Below, one piece after another: positions 36,704-50,460 of a stretch of DNA of 64,000 nt. The notes beneath the pieces were generated by a model. That model ran no database searches. It worked only from the letters and a program-made list of their open reading frames with translations, and was not told the origin of the DNA. Source of the stretch: Pipra filicauda (Eukaryota; Chordata; Aves; Passeriformes; Pipridae); assembly GCF_003945595.2 (NCBI RefSeq), contig NW_024104118.1, positions 744,001 to 808,000 on the forward strand, read 5' to 3'. Position 1 is the first letter of the stretch, and each line of letters begins with the position of its first letter. Position numbers and translations under genes: made by a program.

Positions 36704-38889
36704 CTCCTCAAGGAAGAGGGAGAAATGGGGGTTAAATTGGCCACTGGGGTTCCACAGCTGGAAGCACAAAACATCCCTGCAAATGGTGGTGATATGGCCA
36801 CTAGAAGCTTTTATAAGCCTTACTGAATGAGCAGGTGCTTCCCATCCTTCCCAGCTGCTACTGGGAGGGTGGCACCACACTGACCAGCAGCCTCCTGGCT
36901 CAGCCAGCCCTGGTGGCATCTCTGAGGCAGATGAGCCAAGATTTGCATGCCTGATTTGTAAAGCACCTAAGGAGTCTTCAGGGATCAAAGTCACTACAAG
37001 ATGATAACATGTAAGCAACAGGAACCTGGAGCCCCAACAGAGAAAAGAATGAATTTGCTTTTTTTCCAGCAGTGTGCCAATCTAGAAGAACCAACCTGAA
37101 GCATCTGTGCAGGTGGGGAGGGGGGAAATTTTTGCTGGTTTCAGCTTTCTGTTCATCTTCAAACAAAAGATCTTGTGTTTCTTTCTCCACAGCAGGTTTC
37201 ACAAGCATTGATTTGTTCTTTTCTCATCTCTAACCCAGCTTTCCTTTATAACTTTGAAACGAAAACATTTTTTTTAAAAGCCTTTTGCTTTTGCTTTGCT
37301 TTTTAAGATAGCCAGAGCAAAATGCTCTTTATGAGCTTCCCCTCCCACCAGTGTTTAACCAACATTTTCAGCGAGCTAAACACGAAACCACAAACGAATA
37401 AGGTACAAACAAAAAGGATGAAGTTGAAGGCAAGGCACGCTCCAGGGACTGCAGATCCCAGTGCAGAGGCTGGGAGTAGTGCTCCCCCAGGAGAGGCAGG
37501 GATGCACAGAGGTCTCAGCCCTCGGAGGACGATGCCAAGCTGAGCACAGCTGAGCAAGCACATTGGGAACAGAAGTCTCAGTCTGAGCCTGGTTACCAGG
37601 ACTGACAACCAGTGGTTCAGGAGACAGCAGAGAGGTGAAGGGGGGGTCTCCATGACCCTGGACACTGATTGTCCAAAAGAACCGCTTACTTAGTTGGCTC
37701 CAGTTATCCCTTTTAATGCTGTAATGAAAACAGTTAATTCAACACACATAGATTTAAAGGAATACTAATAGCCAAGTCCAATGAGGTATTTGCAGTACAA
37801 TACAGGGCCCCAGCAATCAAAGAGGGAAATCAAGTCTTTCACTGTCAAAAAAAGCTTGAGAAACACAAAAGGGGAGGGGGAAATGATTTCTTTTCCATGG
37901 AACATCTCAGGATTTTTCCCAGCCCAGCCCTGCCACTCAGCCCCACACATGTCCCCAGCCCCATCACTTCTGCTGCCCCAAACCCTCCTGGATGAGGCCA
38001 CACTGCTGCCCTACATCCAAGCTGCAGCTCAAATCCCACATTAGCAAGTGTGCCCCACGCTCTGTGGCACTGCTGCCTGCCACACACTTTGTTACCCACA
38101 CTGATTTTTTTAATCTTTGATGCTTTGTGAACTGGATAATTTTTTTTTCCGGTCACTGTGTGATTGAAGCAGATGGATGGAGCAGAAGAAAAGCGTCTCG
38201 GAGTGGCCAGTAACTCAGCTCAGCCATTTTCATGGCTGGTAAAGATGAGAAAAAAGACAAGCCCAAAGAATAAACCCTCTTTCTCTCCTTTGCTGAGATT
38301 TACAGTCTGTTTCTATTGCAGTTTAATCAGAGGTGAGAGAGCAGAGGGCTGGGTTCCAGCACTGTTCTTCAGGGAACTGTGGCCCCTGTGTCAGAACCAG
38401 ACAGCACTTTCCACTTGTTTCTTTTGAATAAGGATAAATACAAAGCACTTTATGAAAGAGCTTAAAAGAGGTAGCAAAAAACCCAGGAAGAGATGTGTTT
38501 AGGGCATGGAGGGCAAATATGCCTTACCTCCTCTGCTTCCCAGACTGGGAGCCCCGTGGGGATCTCCATGACCGGCAGCGTGCGTGGGGCTGCAGCAGGG
38601 AGGAGGGTGAGGGATTCATCAGCACTTCCAGCCTGAGAACATCACCTGCCCCAGGCCCTTCCCTCCCCACCAGCTCCACATGTCCCTCCCCTGCCATGGC
38701 CCATGGCTGGCAGGTGTCAGCTCTCCCCTCTGCCTCCCAGGCAGGAGCAGCTTTATGGGCACCCTGTGGGACAGACATTTACACCCACCAACTCCCTGAC
38801 CCTCCTCATCAACCCCTGTACCCTCTCAGCTCCTCTCCATGGATCACCAGAGGCACATAGAACAGCACAACAGACCTGCAGACCCCCAG

Positions 38890-38946
38890 CTCCCTGCCTG
38901 CAGCCCCCGGGTTCTCTGCCTGCAGCCCCTGGGCTCTCTGCCTGGG
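38890..38946. repeat. 22-bp tandem repeat, 2.6 units
   Basis: Units at 38890-38911, 38912-38933 and a partial at 38934-38946 share the core CTGCCTGCAGCCCC. There are a few mismatches between units. Confidence 0.9.
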
Positions 38947-38984
38947 CTTGCTGCCTTCCCCTGCTTCTATCAGGCCTTATCACA

Positions 38985-39400
38985 CTTAATTTTACTCCTT
39001 CTCTCACTAACTGCCCTCTCTCTCTTATCTCTCCTTCAAAGCCAATATTTTACTCCCTCCCTTTTTTCCTCCTTATCACTCTCTCTTTTTTTTTTTTTTT
39101 TTTTATTTTCTGCCTTCTGTGCTTCTCCCTTGCTCTCCTGCCATTTCTCTCTATCAAGAGCTCTTCTCTCTCTGCCACAGCTGTGCTTCCCACAGTCCCT
39201 TCCACACACAGGTTTCTCCCCCAGTCTCTGCCTCTCTCCTCCCCTGGCAGAGGTCTCGTCGTGCTCCCACCACGCCGAGCAGCACAGTGGCATGGAGGGA
39301 AAAAGACCTTTGGGCTTTGATTCCTTTTCTCCTTTCTCCCTTCCCCCCCTCCTCCTTTCCCCACCTCCCCCTTCCTCACTCCCCACATGTTCTCCAGCCC
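38985..39400. repeat. Pyrimidine-rich low-complexity block
   Basis: Long runs of C and T on the plus strand with few purines. It includes an uninterrupted T run at 39086-39104 and CTTCCCCCCCTCCTCC-type sequence at about 39340-39370. It is low complexity and not coding. The open frames through it are translations of this bias. Confidence 0.8.
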
Positions 39401-39639
39401 TGCCCAGCCGGTTTTCCATGAGACAGGGCAGGGACTGGGCAGTGCAATGCCTTCTACCAGGTTTTTGCAGGACATGGTAGCGGAGAAGGGATTTGAGATG
39501 CAGGGGCTCAATGCCCTGGAGGACACGGCTGGGAGAGCAGCCCTGCTCCCCCTCTCCCTTGCCCTGGCTCCCGCAGGAAAAGCAGGCCTATTGCTTTCCT
39601 CTCTTTTTCCTGGATCTGTATCTGCACAGTTATGATAGG

Positions 39640-39850
39640 TTTACTGTGATTCTATCGGTTTGTGATTAAAACCCATAAATTTTACTAGGTCTTTTTCTTG
39701 TTTTCCATAATCCGCAGTATTCAAGGCAATTCAAATTTTAACTGGGAAGCATGGGCTGTGCAGTCAGGTCCCAGTGTAATGTGGAATGGTTCATTTCCCA
39801 ATCCACCCCCATTACTGGTGGTACTAAAGTAATGTTTTCCTGTGAAAGAG
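39640..39850. promoter_or_regulatory. AT-rich island downstream of LINGO1
   Basis: Contains GTGATTAAAACCCATAAATT, TTCAAATTTTAAC and CTAAAGTAATG, following the pyrimidine block. The candidate call is from composition only. Confidence 0.2.
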
Positions 39851-41219
39851 GTTTTCCCTCAATTCTCTTGAAAAACATCCTTACCCGAGCAAAGGATCAG
39901 AGGAACAATACAAACCTTGACTGAAACACAGTGTCCCCCACCACTGTGCTTTGTTCCCATCCTGAGGTTGCTAAGCAGAGTTTCCCTGTGGATTTAGGTA
40001 GGTGCTGAGGGTCTCAGGGTGACCAGCCTGGGGTGAAGAGGATGGCAGGTGTGGGTCCCTGTCAGCTGCCCCGTCTCAGCTCCCATCACCAGGCAGTGGG
40101 TAGCTCCAGCCTCTCCAGAGGTTTCATCATGTGCCTGTAACGATCCAGATAATAAGACATTTCATTCAAATGAGCAAATTTATTCCAGTGGCACTTTAAT
40201 AACAAAATCAATAAAAGTACACTTCCCAGCAGGGCTTTATCATATGCTAAAACTACAGCATATTGCCTGGATATACTAAATTTTCTCCCTGAAATAAAGT
40301 GCAAAGTTTAGAAGACAGATGACGCCATTTGCAGCACTAGTAGGATAATATCCTAATAAATCCATGGCCACCTGGGCACTTCAGAGTTGTCACACACTGC
40401 ACTTTGTGGCCACTGAGAACTTCCCAATGACAGTGAGAACTAGAATGAGAGCTCTGCTCCTGGGGCTCACGGTGCAGAGGTAGGGAGTGTGGGCTCTGGA
40501 GCACAGCCCTGTGTCATCAGAGCAACGAGGCATCCATGCACACAGACCAGCCAGGGTGGAATGCCTACATGGGAACATTGTGGACCTGGTTATCAGTGCA
40601 GGCAACCTTATCTGTTGTGGCTCTCTCTGAAAGAAGCAGCTCTGATCAGGTGGAACACTGAGCAACCCAGCTTGGGCACCAGCCACTCCATGTGGTGGGG
40701 ACCAGGCTGGCCTCTCCCAGCAAAGCTCCTTGGTGCCATCACTAAGCTAGAAAAGAGATAGGACAGTGAGGAAAGGCTGCTGGCCCTGCAAGCTCAAGGG
40801 GCAGCAGCACCCTGGGAAAGGCACCTGCCTAAGGAAGTATCCATGTAAAGGGACAGGTGCTGCCCTGCCTGGTGCTGTGCACTCCTCCATGCAGATCCCA
40901 CCCCCTGAGCCCTGCACTGGGCTCTGTAGTGCTTTCCCATGGGCCATCCCTCTCACTCCCTCCCCACCTCCATCCCCCTCAATTACCGCTTGCTGCTTCA
41001 TCGCTGTTTCCCATATCATCACACTCCAGCACCTTGCCTGACATGAGATTATGGCTCTTCCCTCCTCCATCATCCTCCCAGATCGTCATCCATCAGCTCT
41101 CCAGACCCTGCCCTGTTCCCAGCCATTCCCATCTGCCAGTCAGCCATTTCCCACCAGCCCTCCTCTCCTCCTCATCCCATCAGCTTGTGCTTCCAAGCCT
41201 ATCAGTGTTCCCCAGCCTT

Positions 41220-41370
41220 GAGTGCTGCGAAACTAATTAGCTCACTACAAAGATTGAGGAATAATTAGGGACTCCACTGAAGGCACAAAACTAGGGCATC
41301 TTGCCTTAAATAAATGCAAGCGAGTGTCTCTGCGCTCTGCTGACGGCCTGCAATTGCTTCAGGCAGACGA
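41220..41370. promoter_or_regulatory. Homeobox-site pair downstream of LINGO1
   Basis: TAATTA occurs at 41234-41239 and 41262-41267, 28 bp apart, followed by TTAAATAAATGCAAG. Regulatory use is inferred. Confidence 0.3.
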
Positions 41371-42673
41371 TTACACGACTCACTGTCCCTCGGCTCCCAC
41401 TCCAGGCACGTTCTCCAGAGGTGCCTCTGCCTTCATCTCGCCCTTTAGACAGGTGATTTCTGGGTTTTTTGGCTTATGTCCCTGCACCTAAAGCCAGCTC
41501 CTCCCCAGAGCTCCACAGCTTGCCAGGCACCAAAGCAAGTAGGCAGCATTCCTGGGGACGCTGGTGCTGCAGGTTTGGGTGCTGCCTCCTCAGCGGATCA
41601 CCATCTCCATCTCTCTCAAGGGGAAAGCTAGAACCAAGCATGGAAAATAGCAAGGAAAACATTTGCAAAACTTCTTTTCCAATTGCATATGCTGGGTAGA
41701 AGAGAGGCCAAAACAGCCTTTCCCCTGGGCAGTTCCACTGTGTTGGGCAGGAGTCTGCCCTGCCCCATACTGGAGTCCCTAAAGACAGGGTGATAGAGGA
41801 GGAGGATTTGGGGGCTGCACAGATCCTACTTCCTCAGGCAAAGACCATGCTGGGCACTCCCCACCTGAGCATGTGGAAGCCCCTGGTGACACACAGGGGT
41901 TCCCTGTAATCCTGTACCTCCCACCGTGGAAATCCCCCTCCCTCCTGCCTCCACCAGGTACTGAGCAGGAGACAGAGTCAGAGGCAGCCCAGAATGAGGC
42001 ATCTCTGACCTTCACCACTCACTCATCTCCCGGTATCTGCAGTATCTGCACCATTTATTTTTTTTTTTAGTCCTTAACAAATCTTTCTTCCTCAGAGTTG
42101 TCTGATTTCATTTTGTAATGTACTCATGCCCCTGGCCCGCAGCTGGAACTGTAGCAGTGGGTGCCACACCTGGATCCTGCTCTCTGCTGCCAGAGAGGTG
42201 CATTTGCTCAGCGCACCCTGCACGGCACATATGGAATTACACTGCAAGTGCAGCTCCCTTTTTTCCAGCTCTGAAGGGTTAAGGATTTACAGAGACCAGG
42301 TGAAGCTAGGCAGAACAGGCAGGGCTGGATCTGCTGGATCTGCACCCGCAAATGGACTGGAGCAGCTGCTCCCTTCTCCTAGGTGGCCACTTAAAGGGAC
42401 AATGCCAAGGTTGATTAGACCCCAAGCCTCAGCCTGCCTTTTCTTTCTCTTTTCTTTCTCCTGGGGCTCACAAGTGTTGACAATTCAAACAGAATGAGAA
42501 TTCAGGACAAAACATAAGAGTGAGAGCTTCAAACACCTTCATCTAACAACCCTTCCCAGGTAGGCTGGCAAGGCAGCTTAACATTGCCTGCTCCACAGCA
42601 GCTCAACAGCCCATAGTGACCTGCTCCTCAAACCATGGGGGAAGAGACCCACAGCATTTTATATTCCCATGTT

Positions 42674-42688
42674 TCTCTCTCTCTCTCT
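42674..42688. repeat. TC dinucleotide microsatellite
   Basis: Seven TC units without interruption. Confidence 0.85.
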
Positions 42689-43609
42689 GTGAGATAGACA
42701 AAATCACTTCAAACAAACCATCTTGTTCAGTGACAAGAGGGTTCTGCTCTGGCATCTTCCAAGGAGAATGAGAAGCTCCCTGAAAGTCTGGGGTGGTTTG
42801 GGATCTGTGTGGAACTGGAGGTTCCTTCTGTCACAAGGCCCTCACAGATGGATGCTTAAGGCAGCAAACAGACAGACATCTTTATCCTGCAGTACAAGTG
42901 GAACTGTTCTTGTCTTTCAAACAGACACCTAATCATTTTTAAGATCTCTGCCTCAGAACTATCTTTTTGATAAAACTAATCACAGGCTTAAATTACAGAT
43001 AAATACCCAATATTAAAAGAACAGTTTGAAAAAGAGGAAAGGGGTAGTTTAACAGTGCTCATTTTCTCTGCTTTTCTATAGCACACATCTTGGGCTATTT
43101 AACTGTAGAGCTTGTGGATCTTCATTCTGACAGCTCTCTTTTCTTTCAGATGGGGCTTCCACAAATGTTTCCCCTGGTTTCTTTCCCTGCTCTGCCTCCA
43201 TTAACCGAATTATTGCAGCAATCACTGTCTCCAGCTGAGCAGAAGAAGCAGGCATGCTAAGGGCTGTGTGAACACACACAAAGGAATCAAGCCAGTGCTT
43301 AGAAGGCTGGACCCAAAGGCATCTACACGGGGAATGAGGGACTCACAGGTACCTGCAAAGGATCTGGGCTATAATAGCTCAACAAAGAAGAGGAGCTGGA
43401 AAAAAAAAAATCAAAGCTTCAAGTGGCTCAAGAGACCTGGTGAGGACAGAGGTCTGTGCCCACAGCTCTGCCAGCCCTTGTGCTGCCAGCCAGAGGGATG
43501 GAGCTGCTGTTGGGCTGGCAGGAATGATCCGGCTCTAGGTGCTTTTAAGCACTGCACAATCCAGGCTCACGCTGGCTTCTTCTGCTCTGCAGGGAAGAAT
43601 GGCTTTGAT

Positions 43610-43780
43610 CAACAGAAGATTGCTGAGTTAATTGTAATGATATTCTAATAAAGCTAGGGAGATTAATTACGGTTCTTTATCAGCGTTGGCCCTCTGCCAA
43701 GGGTTTGCAAAATTGTTTTCCTCTGTTTCTTGTCATTTGAATTTAGGAGAAGAAAGGAGGAAGTTGGGCGCCTTATTTTC
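43610..43780. promoter_or_regulatory. AT-rich island downstream of LINGO1 (candidate enhancer)
   Basis: GAGTTAATTGTAATG, TCTAATAAAGC, TAATTA at 43664-43669 and CATTTGAATTTAGG occur in a compact block next to mixed-composition sequence. Confidence 0.35.
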
Positions 43781-46700
43781 CTGCAGCAATCAGGAGAGTG
43801 GCCTCGTGCCCTGCTCACACTCGCAGCTCGGCGCGCTGACGGAGGGGAGAGGGGGGTGCAGACAGGGAAAGCAAATGGAGAGCGACAGAGCAAACCAATT
43901 AGACGTGATGCAGCACAATTACGCTCCTCGTCAACAGGGGGGCTGGTGCAGAGAAGCACAAAGGAGCAAGGCGATGGCATGCGACCACAGACGTTGCTCC
44001 GCGGTGGATAAACCCGAGGCATGTTACACCTTTCCAGGCTGGGGAAGACAAGGCACAGACAGTGCTTGCCCTGAGGGCTCACGGCAGCGGTGCTGACAAG
44101 GGGCAGAAAAGCCCCCTGGCCTTTATTCTTGCTCGTACCACACCAGCACAGCAAAGTGAGTGTCCAGAGAGCAGCCAGAGCCCTGCTAAGTGGCCTCGGG
44201 GAACATGAGACTCAAACTTTCCTGTTTCACTTGACAAATAGCTGTTCCTTCCAGGGAAGATTTAGCAGTGCCCAAGCAGGTGAGAGACAGACCTGCAGAG
44301 GAATGATCCGAACTGGAAGGCAGCAGATCAATCAGGCAGAGCTGCCTGTCTTGCTCATGGAGAGGGGTGAAGAGGCCCTTCCTGCAGCTGGCTGGCACGA
44401 GGTGTGCTGGTGGAACAGGCTTTGAGTGAAAGCAGGGAAGGCAACATGCTCCTCACACAAACCAGAGAGGAAGATGAGAATTAAAATAATACCACTTGCT
44501 TTTCAGCAGGCAGAACGGCAGTACCAGAAACTTCCTACTGATGGGTCAGGGCTTGTAGCTTTGAGGAGGAAACGTGCCACCATCAAACCCATGCCTTCAG
44601 CTCTCCACGGGCACCCACAGAACACACAACTGATCCAGAGGCATTTCCCTGAATGGCTCCAGGAAGATGACACGTTGCTACTGCTCATGAACCACGAAGA
44701 CAGACTGGAGGTCTAAATTAAGATTATACCTATTATTCCTGCCAAATGGAACATTCCCAGGTTTTATGCACCTGAGACATGCTCAGGTAGGAGCAGCCTG
44801 GCAGGGCCTCTGCTCTTTCTGCAACAGTGAGGCTGGCACGTGGCACGGTGCATTCCCAAAGGCATTCGTGCAGGATGGAAATTTGGCAAGAGTAGTCACG
44901 GAGCACCAACCTCCACACGCAACACGGCCACCGACAACCTCCAACTGCCTTTTGAAAGTGCACCGAGCACTTTTTGCCTGCAGAAGGACGAAAACATGAC
45001 AGCAACATCCTCTCTGTGCTAAACCAGAGGACTAAGAGCAAGGTTACAACAGGGTAAGAGCAGGGTCCGTTTTTTTGTACCATCAGCCCTGATAACAATA
45101 GAGATAATTCTTTGGGTTTTTCAATGACCCGTAAAACTATCTCACACCCAAAATGTTTCTTTCCAACCGAGAGGAAAAATTGCTGATCTAAATACTTTTC
45201 TCCTGGAACACGACAGAAACAATTATTCACTTAGGCTTTTGTAAAGACTATTGAGTTTGGCAAAATGTCGCTCCAGGGGCAAAATAACCTGAAAAAAAGT
45301 TTCAAAAACGTTTAAAAGCTCCAGTTGGTTTTTTTTTTAGATAAGGAAACTTCAGTTTTCCCATTTCAGAACAAACCCTTACACTGAATCTGAGTTTATT
45401 TTAAACACAAAGAAACAAACAAAACATTAAGAGAACAATTACCAAGATGAACAACACCAGAAAGCAAAGTGTTGCAGAACCTTCCAGCAAAACCTTCCAC
45501 CCCAAGAAAATTTGTCCTTTTATACAGATTCTGGGTGACCAAAGTATTTCAGCAGCTTAAGATATTCCTTGAGAAGAAAATCTAATTTCCAGCTGCCTGG
45601 AGCCATTATCCCTGCTGACGGTTCTGGTACTGGTCCCTCTCAGATGGCCAGGGACTGCACCCACTGCTCTGTCACGCACTACCCGAGATTCCCTATAAAT
45701 AAAATTATCAGCATTGGCTCTCGTGTTCATTTCACAGGCGGCTGCTCCGCTGACAGGTTTCACACGGTGCTACTGTGTCTTGTCAGCTTTATACTCTCAG
45801 GCCAATGCCAGCTCACCAGCTCTGATGTATATACATAAAAATAAATGGCTCAGAAACTCCAATAAAGTGACAGATAACATAATGGGACCTGGCTTCAGAA
45901 AATAAGCTTCTTTATGGAACCTTTGCACCTCCAAATTTGATTTATGCCATGCGGGGCTGCCTCTTGCCGATGGTGTGGGGAGGAGAGCTTGCCCATGCTC
46001 ACTTCCTGCAGGTAGTGAGGGGACAGTTCCTGATTAAAAGCTGCCTTTAGGGCTCCTACCCTAAGACTGGCAGTATTAGTGTCAGGAGCAGAGAGCAGAG
46101 CTTCCCACAGGATTTGGGCGATGTGATCTTCCCCCGGCTCCTGCAGGTGCTCAGTGTTTTTCCCAGCACCCACCCCAGCCAGGTCCAGTACCTGCCCCCC
46201 CTGCCCACCTCGGGGAAGCTCTTCTCACCCTCTCTGACCCTCATAACTCCCCTCCTTGTGCTTTCTGGCCTTGCCCACACTGTCTGCAAGCTGGAGGTAG
46301 GTGCAAAGAGCTCAGAGCTTCAGCAGCTGACAGAGCATATGAAGTTAAACCAGACAGTGCCTAAAGGAGACCATGTGAGCTTCAAAGGGGAGAGCTCCTG
46401 ATGGCATGAGCAGGTCCTCCTGGTAGCCTCTTTGCTCTGGGCTGCAGATGGTCCTTATTCAATCTCTTTCTAGAGGAGCTTCCTTGCAAACAGGGATAAT
46501 CCTTCATTTGATGTTTGCTCCCTTGGATATCGCTGTTCACAGCAAGCACTGCAATTTGTGTTTATTCTTGCCAAGCCATGTTTATTCTTGAGCTGCTTTG
46601 ATTGTTACAGTGAAGGCTGGGATGGCTCTTTCAGTCAAAGTGCCTGTTTCCAGGGGGCTAATAATGAGAGACTGTCAGTCTGGAGGCACGAGGGAAAAGA

Positions 46701-47389
46701 TCACAGCCCCTCCTCTCTCAGCAAACAATCAGCCACTGCCAGACCCCACGCTTTGCTCTTCTCAGTCTTTGATATGCAGCTGGGAGATCCTTCGCTCCAG
46801 CCTCAAGTGGAGGTGCCAATTGGATGCCAGCCCCACTGCCGTTCCTGCAGAGGGGCAGAGAGACTCCCGGGAAAAGCCTCATGGATGCAGTGTATAAATG
46901 CCATGAGACCCAGGGATTCAAGCAGCCCTGTGCCACGCACAGATAAATGCCTGGTGTGGGGTGAGCCCAGCAGAGCCTGTGTGGTGGAGCTGGGCTGCTG
47001 GGACAGACACACCAGGGCTCCTGACCCACTAAAGCATGTCAGAATAACCCGTGGGCACAGAGAGTTCCTGCTGCAGATGCTGGGTCATTCACTGCCATGA
47101 CTGGTGCACCCAGCAACTCCTGTCCAACTCCCAGGCTCCCATGTGCAGAGGAAACCCCCAGCTGACTGCTGCCAAGCAGGAACCTCACCTGGAGAGGAAG
47201 AATTCACCTGCAAGATGCAAGATCACGCACAGACCCGCCGCAGCACAGCAAGGGGACCTCTGGCTCAGGTGGCAGCCATGTGGCTCCCCATCCCTTGTTC
47301 CAATCTCCAGGCCTTCATCCCATTCAGATTTTAGTCAAACCTTACATTGTGCTGTCATTTGTCGGGGCTTAGTACCAAGGAGGGTTGTG

Positions 47390-47620
47390 GGGGAGGTTTC
47401 CCCTCAAATTAAATAATTAAAATGTTTTTCTCAGGCTAAATAATTTTAATTTCCCCCCCAGCAGACCAGTGGCAATAAATATTTAATACATTCCTTGCTT
47501 GACTGCATCCAGCGTGTTACCATTTTAGAAATCATTTTATTGTGTGTATTTTTCTTCTTTTAATTACAGTCACCTGGTATCAAACCACTTCAATAAATAA
47601 TCAAAGGCAGGGGAGAGACA
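47390..47620. promoter_or_regulatory. AT-rich island downstream of LINGO1 (candidate enhancer)
   Basis: TAATTA at 47414-47419 and 47561-47566, with TAAATAATTTTAATTTCC, CAATAAATATTTAATAC and CAATAAATAATC. One of the most AT-rich stretches of the window. Confidence 0.35.
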
Positions 47621-47682
47621 GGGCAGCCAGGATGCTTCAGGAGAGGCGTGTGGTGCTACCTGCATGGAGAGGTAGGGATGGA

Positions 47683-47708
47683 GGGGAGGGATGCAGGGGA
47701 GGGATGCA
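47683..47708. repeat. 13-bp direct repeat, 2 units
   Basis: GGGGAGGGATGCA occurs twice, perfectly and back to back. Confidence 0.9.
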
Positions 47709-50329
47709 TCCCACGCTGGCAGCCACTGTCACTTACTGCTTGGTGCTCACAGCTGACCCTGACCTTAATGCTGCAATTCTGGCAGCTGATTTGGGTTACC
47801 GAAATGACAACTCAGGAAGGGACATGGTGCTTATCCAGCTCCAGTGCAAAGGTCCAGTGCCAATACCCTCTCTGGCAGGGGCCAGCAGCAAGTGCCAGGG
47901 GATGGTGTGAAAGCCAGCCAAGCGTGCACTGATACATCCCCAGGACACTCCTCCAGCCGCTGGCAATCTGCTGCCAAAGGACTTCCTGAGTCAGGTATCC
48001 TATCTCTCTCCATAAAGCCCTCAATGCATTTATTTTTATTTTCTTCTAGGAGTTTCTCTAATTAGCAGGATAGCCTGAGCACTTCTTAACTGTTCTCTGT
48101 CCAAACCAGCCACTGATCTCCAGGTAGAGGTGCCCGCTGTGCCTGCAGTGATATGTGGGCTGCCAGAGATGCTGGGTGCAGCAAGGGGGGATATGTGGGA
48201 GCAGAGGTCACAAACTGACCTCCCATGCTGTTGGAAGGTGGAAAGTTGGGAGCCCCAGCGCTTCACCACATGGCCAGATCCTGCCATCCCCACAGCCCCC
48301 GGGCTCATGGCCCCAGTGGCCTGGCAAGGAGAGGGTTAGCAGCTCCTGCGGCTGCCACCACAGCCAGCCTGGTGAATGGCATTAGCAAAAATGAATATAA
48401 ATACTACATGAGGCTAATAGGATCTGAGGGGAGCTCCTTAGACAAGTTGATTTCCAAATTGGACTGACTTTAACCTCACATAAATAAAAATGAACGCTTA
48501 TAAAATATGGTGGAAAAATCCATAAGGGCAGATGAAGGCATTGATGCATTTTTCTCTTCCTCCTGCACTTGCAGTACAGAGCAGGGCTCCACATGCTGCT
48601 CAGGATCACCTCAATCCTGTCCCTGCTCCAGCTTAGTCCAGGCAGATTGTGTCTAGGGCCAGACTTGATCTGCAACAGCAGATGTTGCCCTGGGGTGTCC
48701 AGGGAGGTTCACCGGCAAGGTTCAGGGCCAGGGAAGCTCCCCTGGGCCAGCTCCAGGCATGATGGAACAGGCAGCAAGCGAGGTGGGGCAGGGGCTCAAT
48801 CTGCCCCCCATCAGAACTGAGCTGTACAAACCCAGTGCAAGCCAGCCTCCATCTCTGGTGCCAGAGAAGGTCCCTTTCCAATATTCAGACACCGCTTTTC
48901 ACTAAAGCTGGAGGGACATAACTTCTCCACCCAGCCTGACAAATTCAGCTTGAATTCACCACTGGTTTCCTAAAGCATGGCATCACACATCACACAGGCA
49001 TGGAGCCAAGAGGGTCTCACATACCTATATTTCTTTAGGCAACCACTGTTAAGAAAAAGCTCTGCCCTGAAGGTCTTCACACTAAGCAGAAGTTGAGAAG
49101 AACCAGCAGGAGAAAACAGGGCCCCTGCCTGACAGACAGGCAGTTCCCACACTTGTGCCCAAACCCTCATCACCAATCTGGCACAGAGGCTGGCACAGGA
49201 GGGGTGAAGGGCAGGGACACATTTCTGCAGGGTGCATCCAGGAGCTGATCTTTGAGCAGGAGGTGCTGGAGCAGAAAGCAGAGAGCTGGGAGACACGGTG
49301 AGCGCTGGCAGAGGCTGTCACCGGAGGCTGACTGACAGTGAGAAACCACGTGTGGAGAGGGACTACGAGGTTAACAGCAAAGAAAACTGTGAAAGGGCTG
49401 GAGAGCAGAGACAGGTAACTGCTGTTTGCCAGCAGGAACCAGCAAAAGCAAGTAAAGCATGGGTGACACAAGCAAAATGACAGGCACAGAAAATGATCCT
49501 TGCAGCACAGCTCTGAACAGGCAGGAGTGGGAGAAGATTGCATTTGTCAAGACCAGAGAAAAGGATGTTGAAGGAACTGAGCCGTGAGACGATGACACTC
49601 CAGATGAGAGTTTCAGCTGTACCTTAGCAACCCGAGGCAGGGGAACGAGGCAGGGCAGCACAGGCACCTCCACAGGCAACACCACGCTGGCCCTTGGAGC
49701 AGTAACCTTCAGGCAACCACGGGGTGCTTGCACATGGATGCTGAGATCCAGGCCCAGGCAGAGGACCAGGTTTGGGGAGCTGTTCCTGAACCCAATCATC
49801 TGCTGGCATGATAAAGATCTTCAGATGGATAAGACAAATGAAGAGGTAAACAGAAACCCAGGAAAGGCGATTTGGGTTGCCAAGGGAGGACAGGTCTCCA
49901 AGAGGTCTGTGGGATGAGGGATCAGGAGGAGGGAAATGTTCTGCTGTTGCCAAGGAGAGCTTATCAGCATCAGGGAAAGCAGGGCACGGGGCCAGCCCTG
50001 TGCTTGAACCATAGGACCAGAAACAGCCAGCAGTCATCGACAGCATGTCCAAAAAGCTCTGGGAATTGGGGGCAAGAAAGGAGTGGGTGAGAGCTGATGG
50101 GGTCTAAGGTAGAAGGGAAGAAAAACAGATCTGTCTGGGAAGGGAAGATCAAAGGGGAAAGAGGTAGGGAATCATAGTGCATGGAAAAATTCACTGCACC
50201 CCCACCTGCAAGCTCAGCCAAGCCTCCCACAGGCACCAGATGAGAGGCATCAGGAGCTAAAGCCCTAAACCAGCCAGCTCCGAAATCCTGGTAATGGCAG
50301 CAGCTCCCCTATAAAAAGGGGTCTGGCCT

Positions 50330-50460
50330 CCCAAAAATAATGTGGGCTATAACAAAGTGGAGCAGCCTTAAATATCCATTTCCTCCACATAAATAACATG
50401 GCCTATAACTCTGGCTTTACATGCAAATATTTACAAGGCAGAGAATCTACAAAAGATAAA
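50330..50460. promoter_or_regulatory. Octamer-bearing island (candidate enhancer)
   Basis: An exact ATGCAAAT at 50421-50428 is followed by ATTTACAAGG and preceded by CCTTAAATATCC and GGCCTATAACTC words. Confidence 0.3.
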
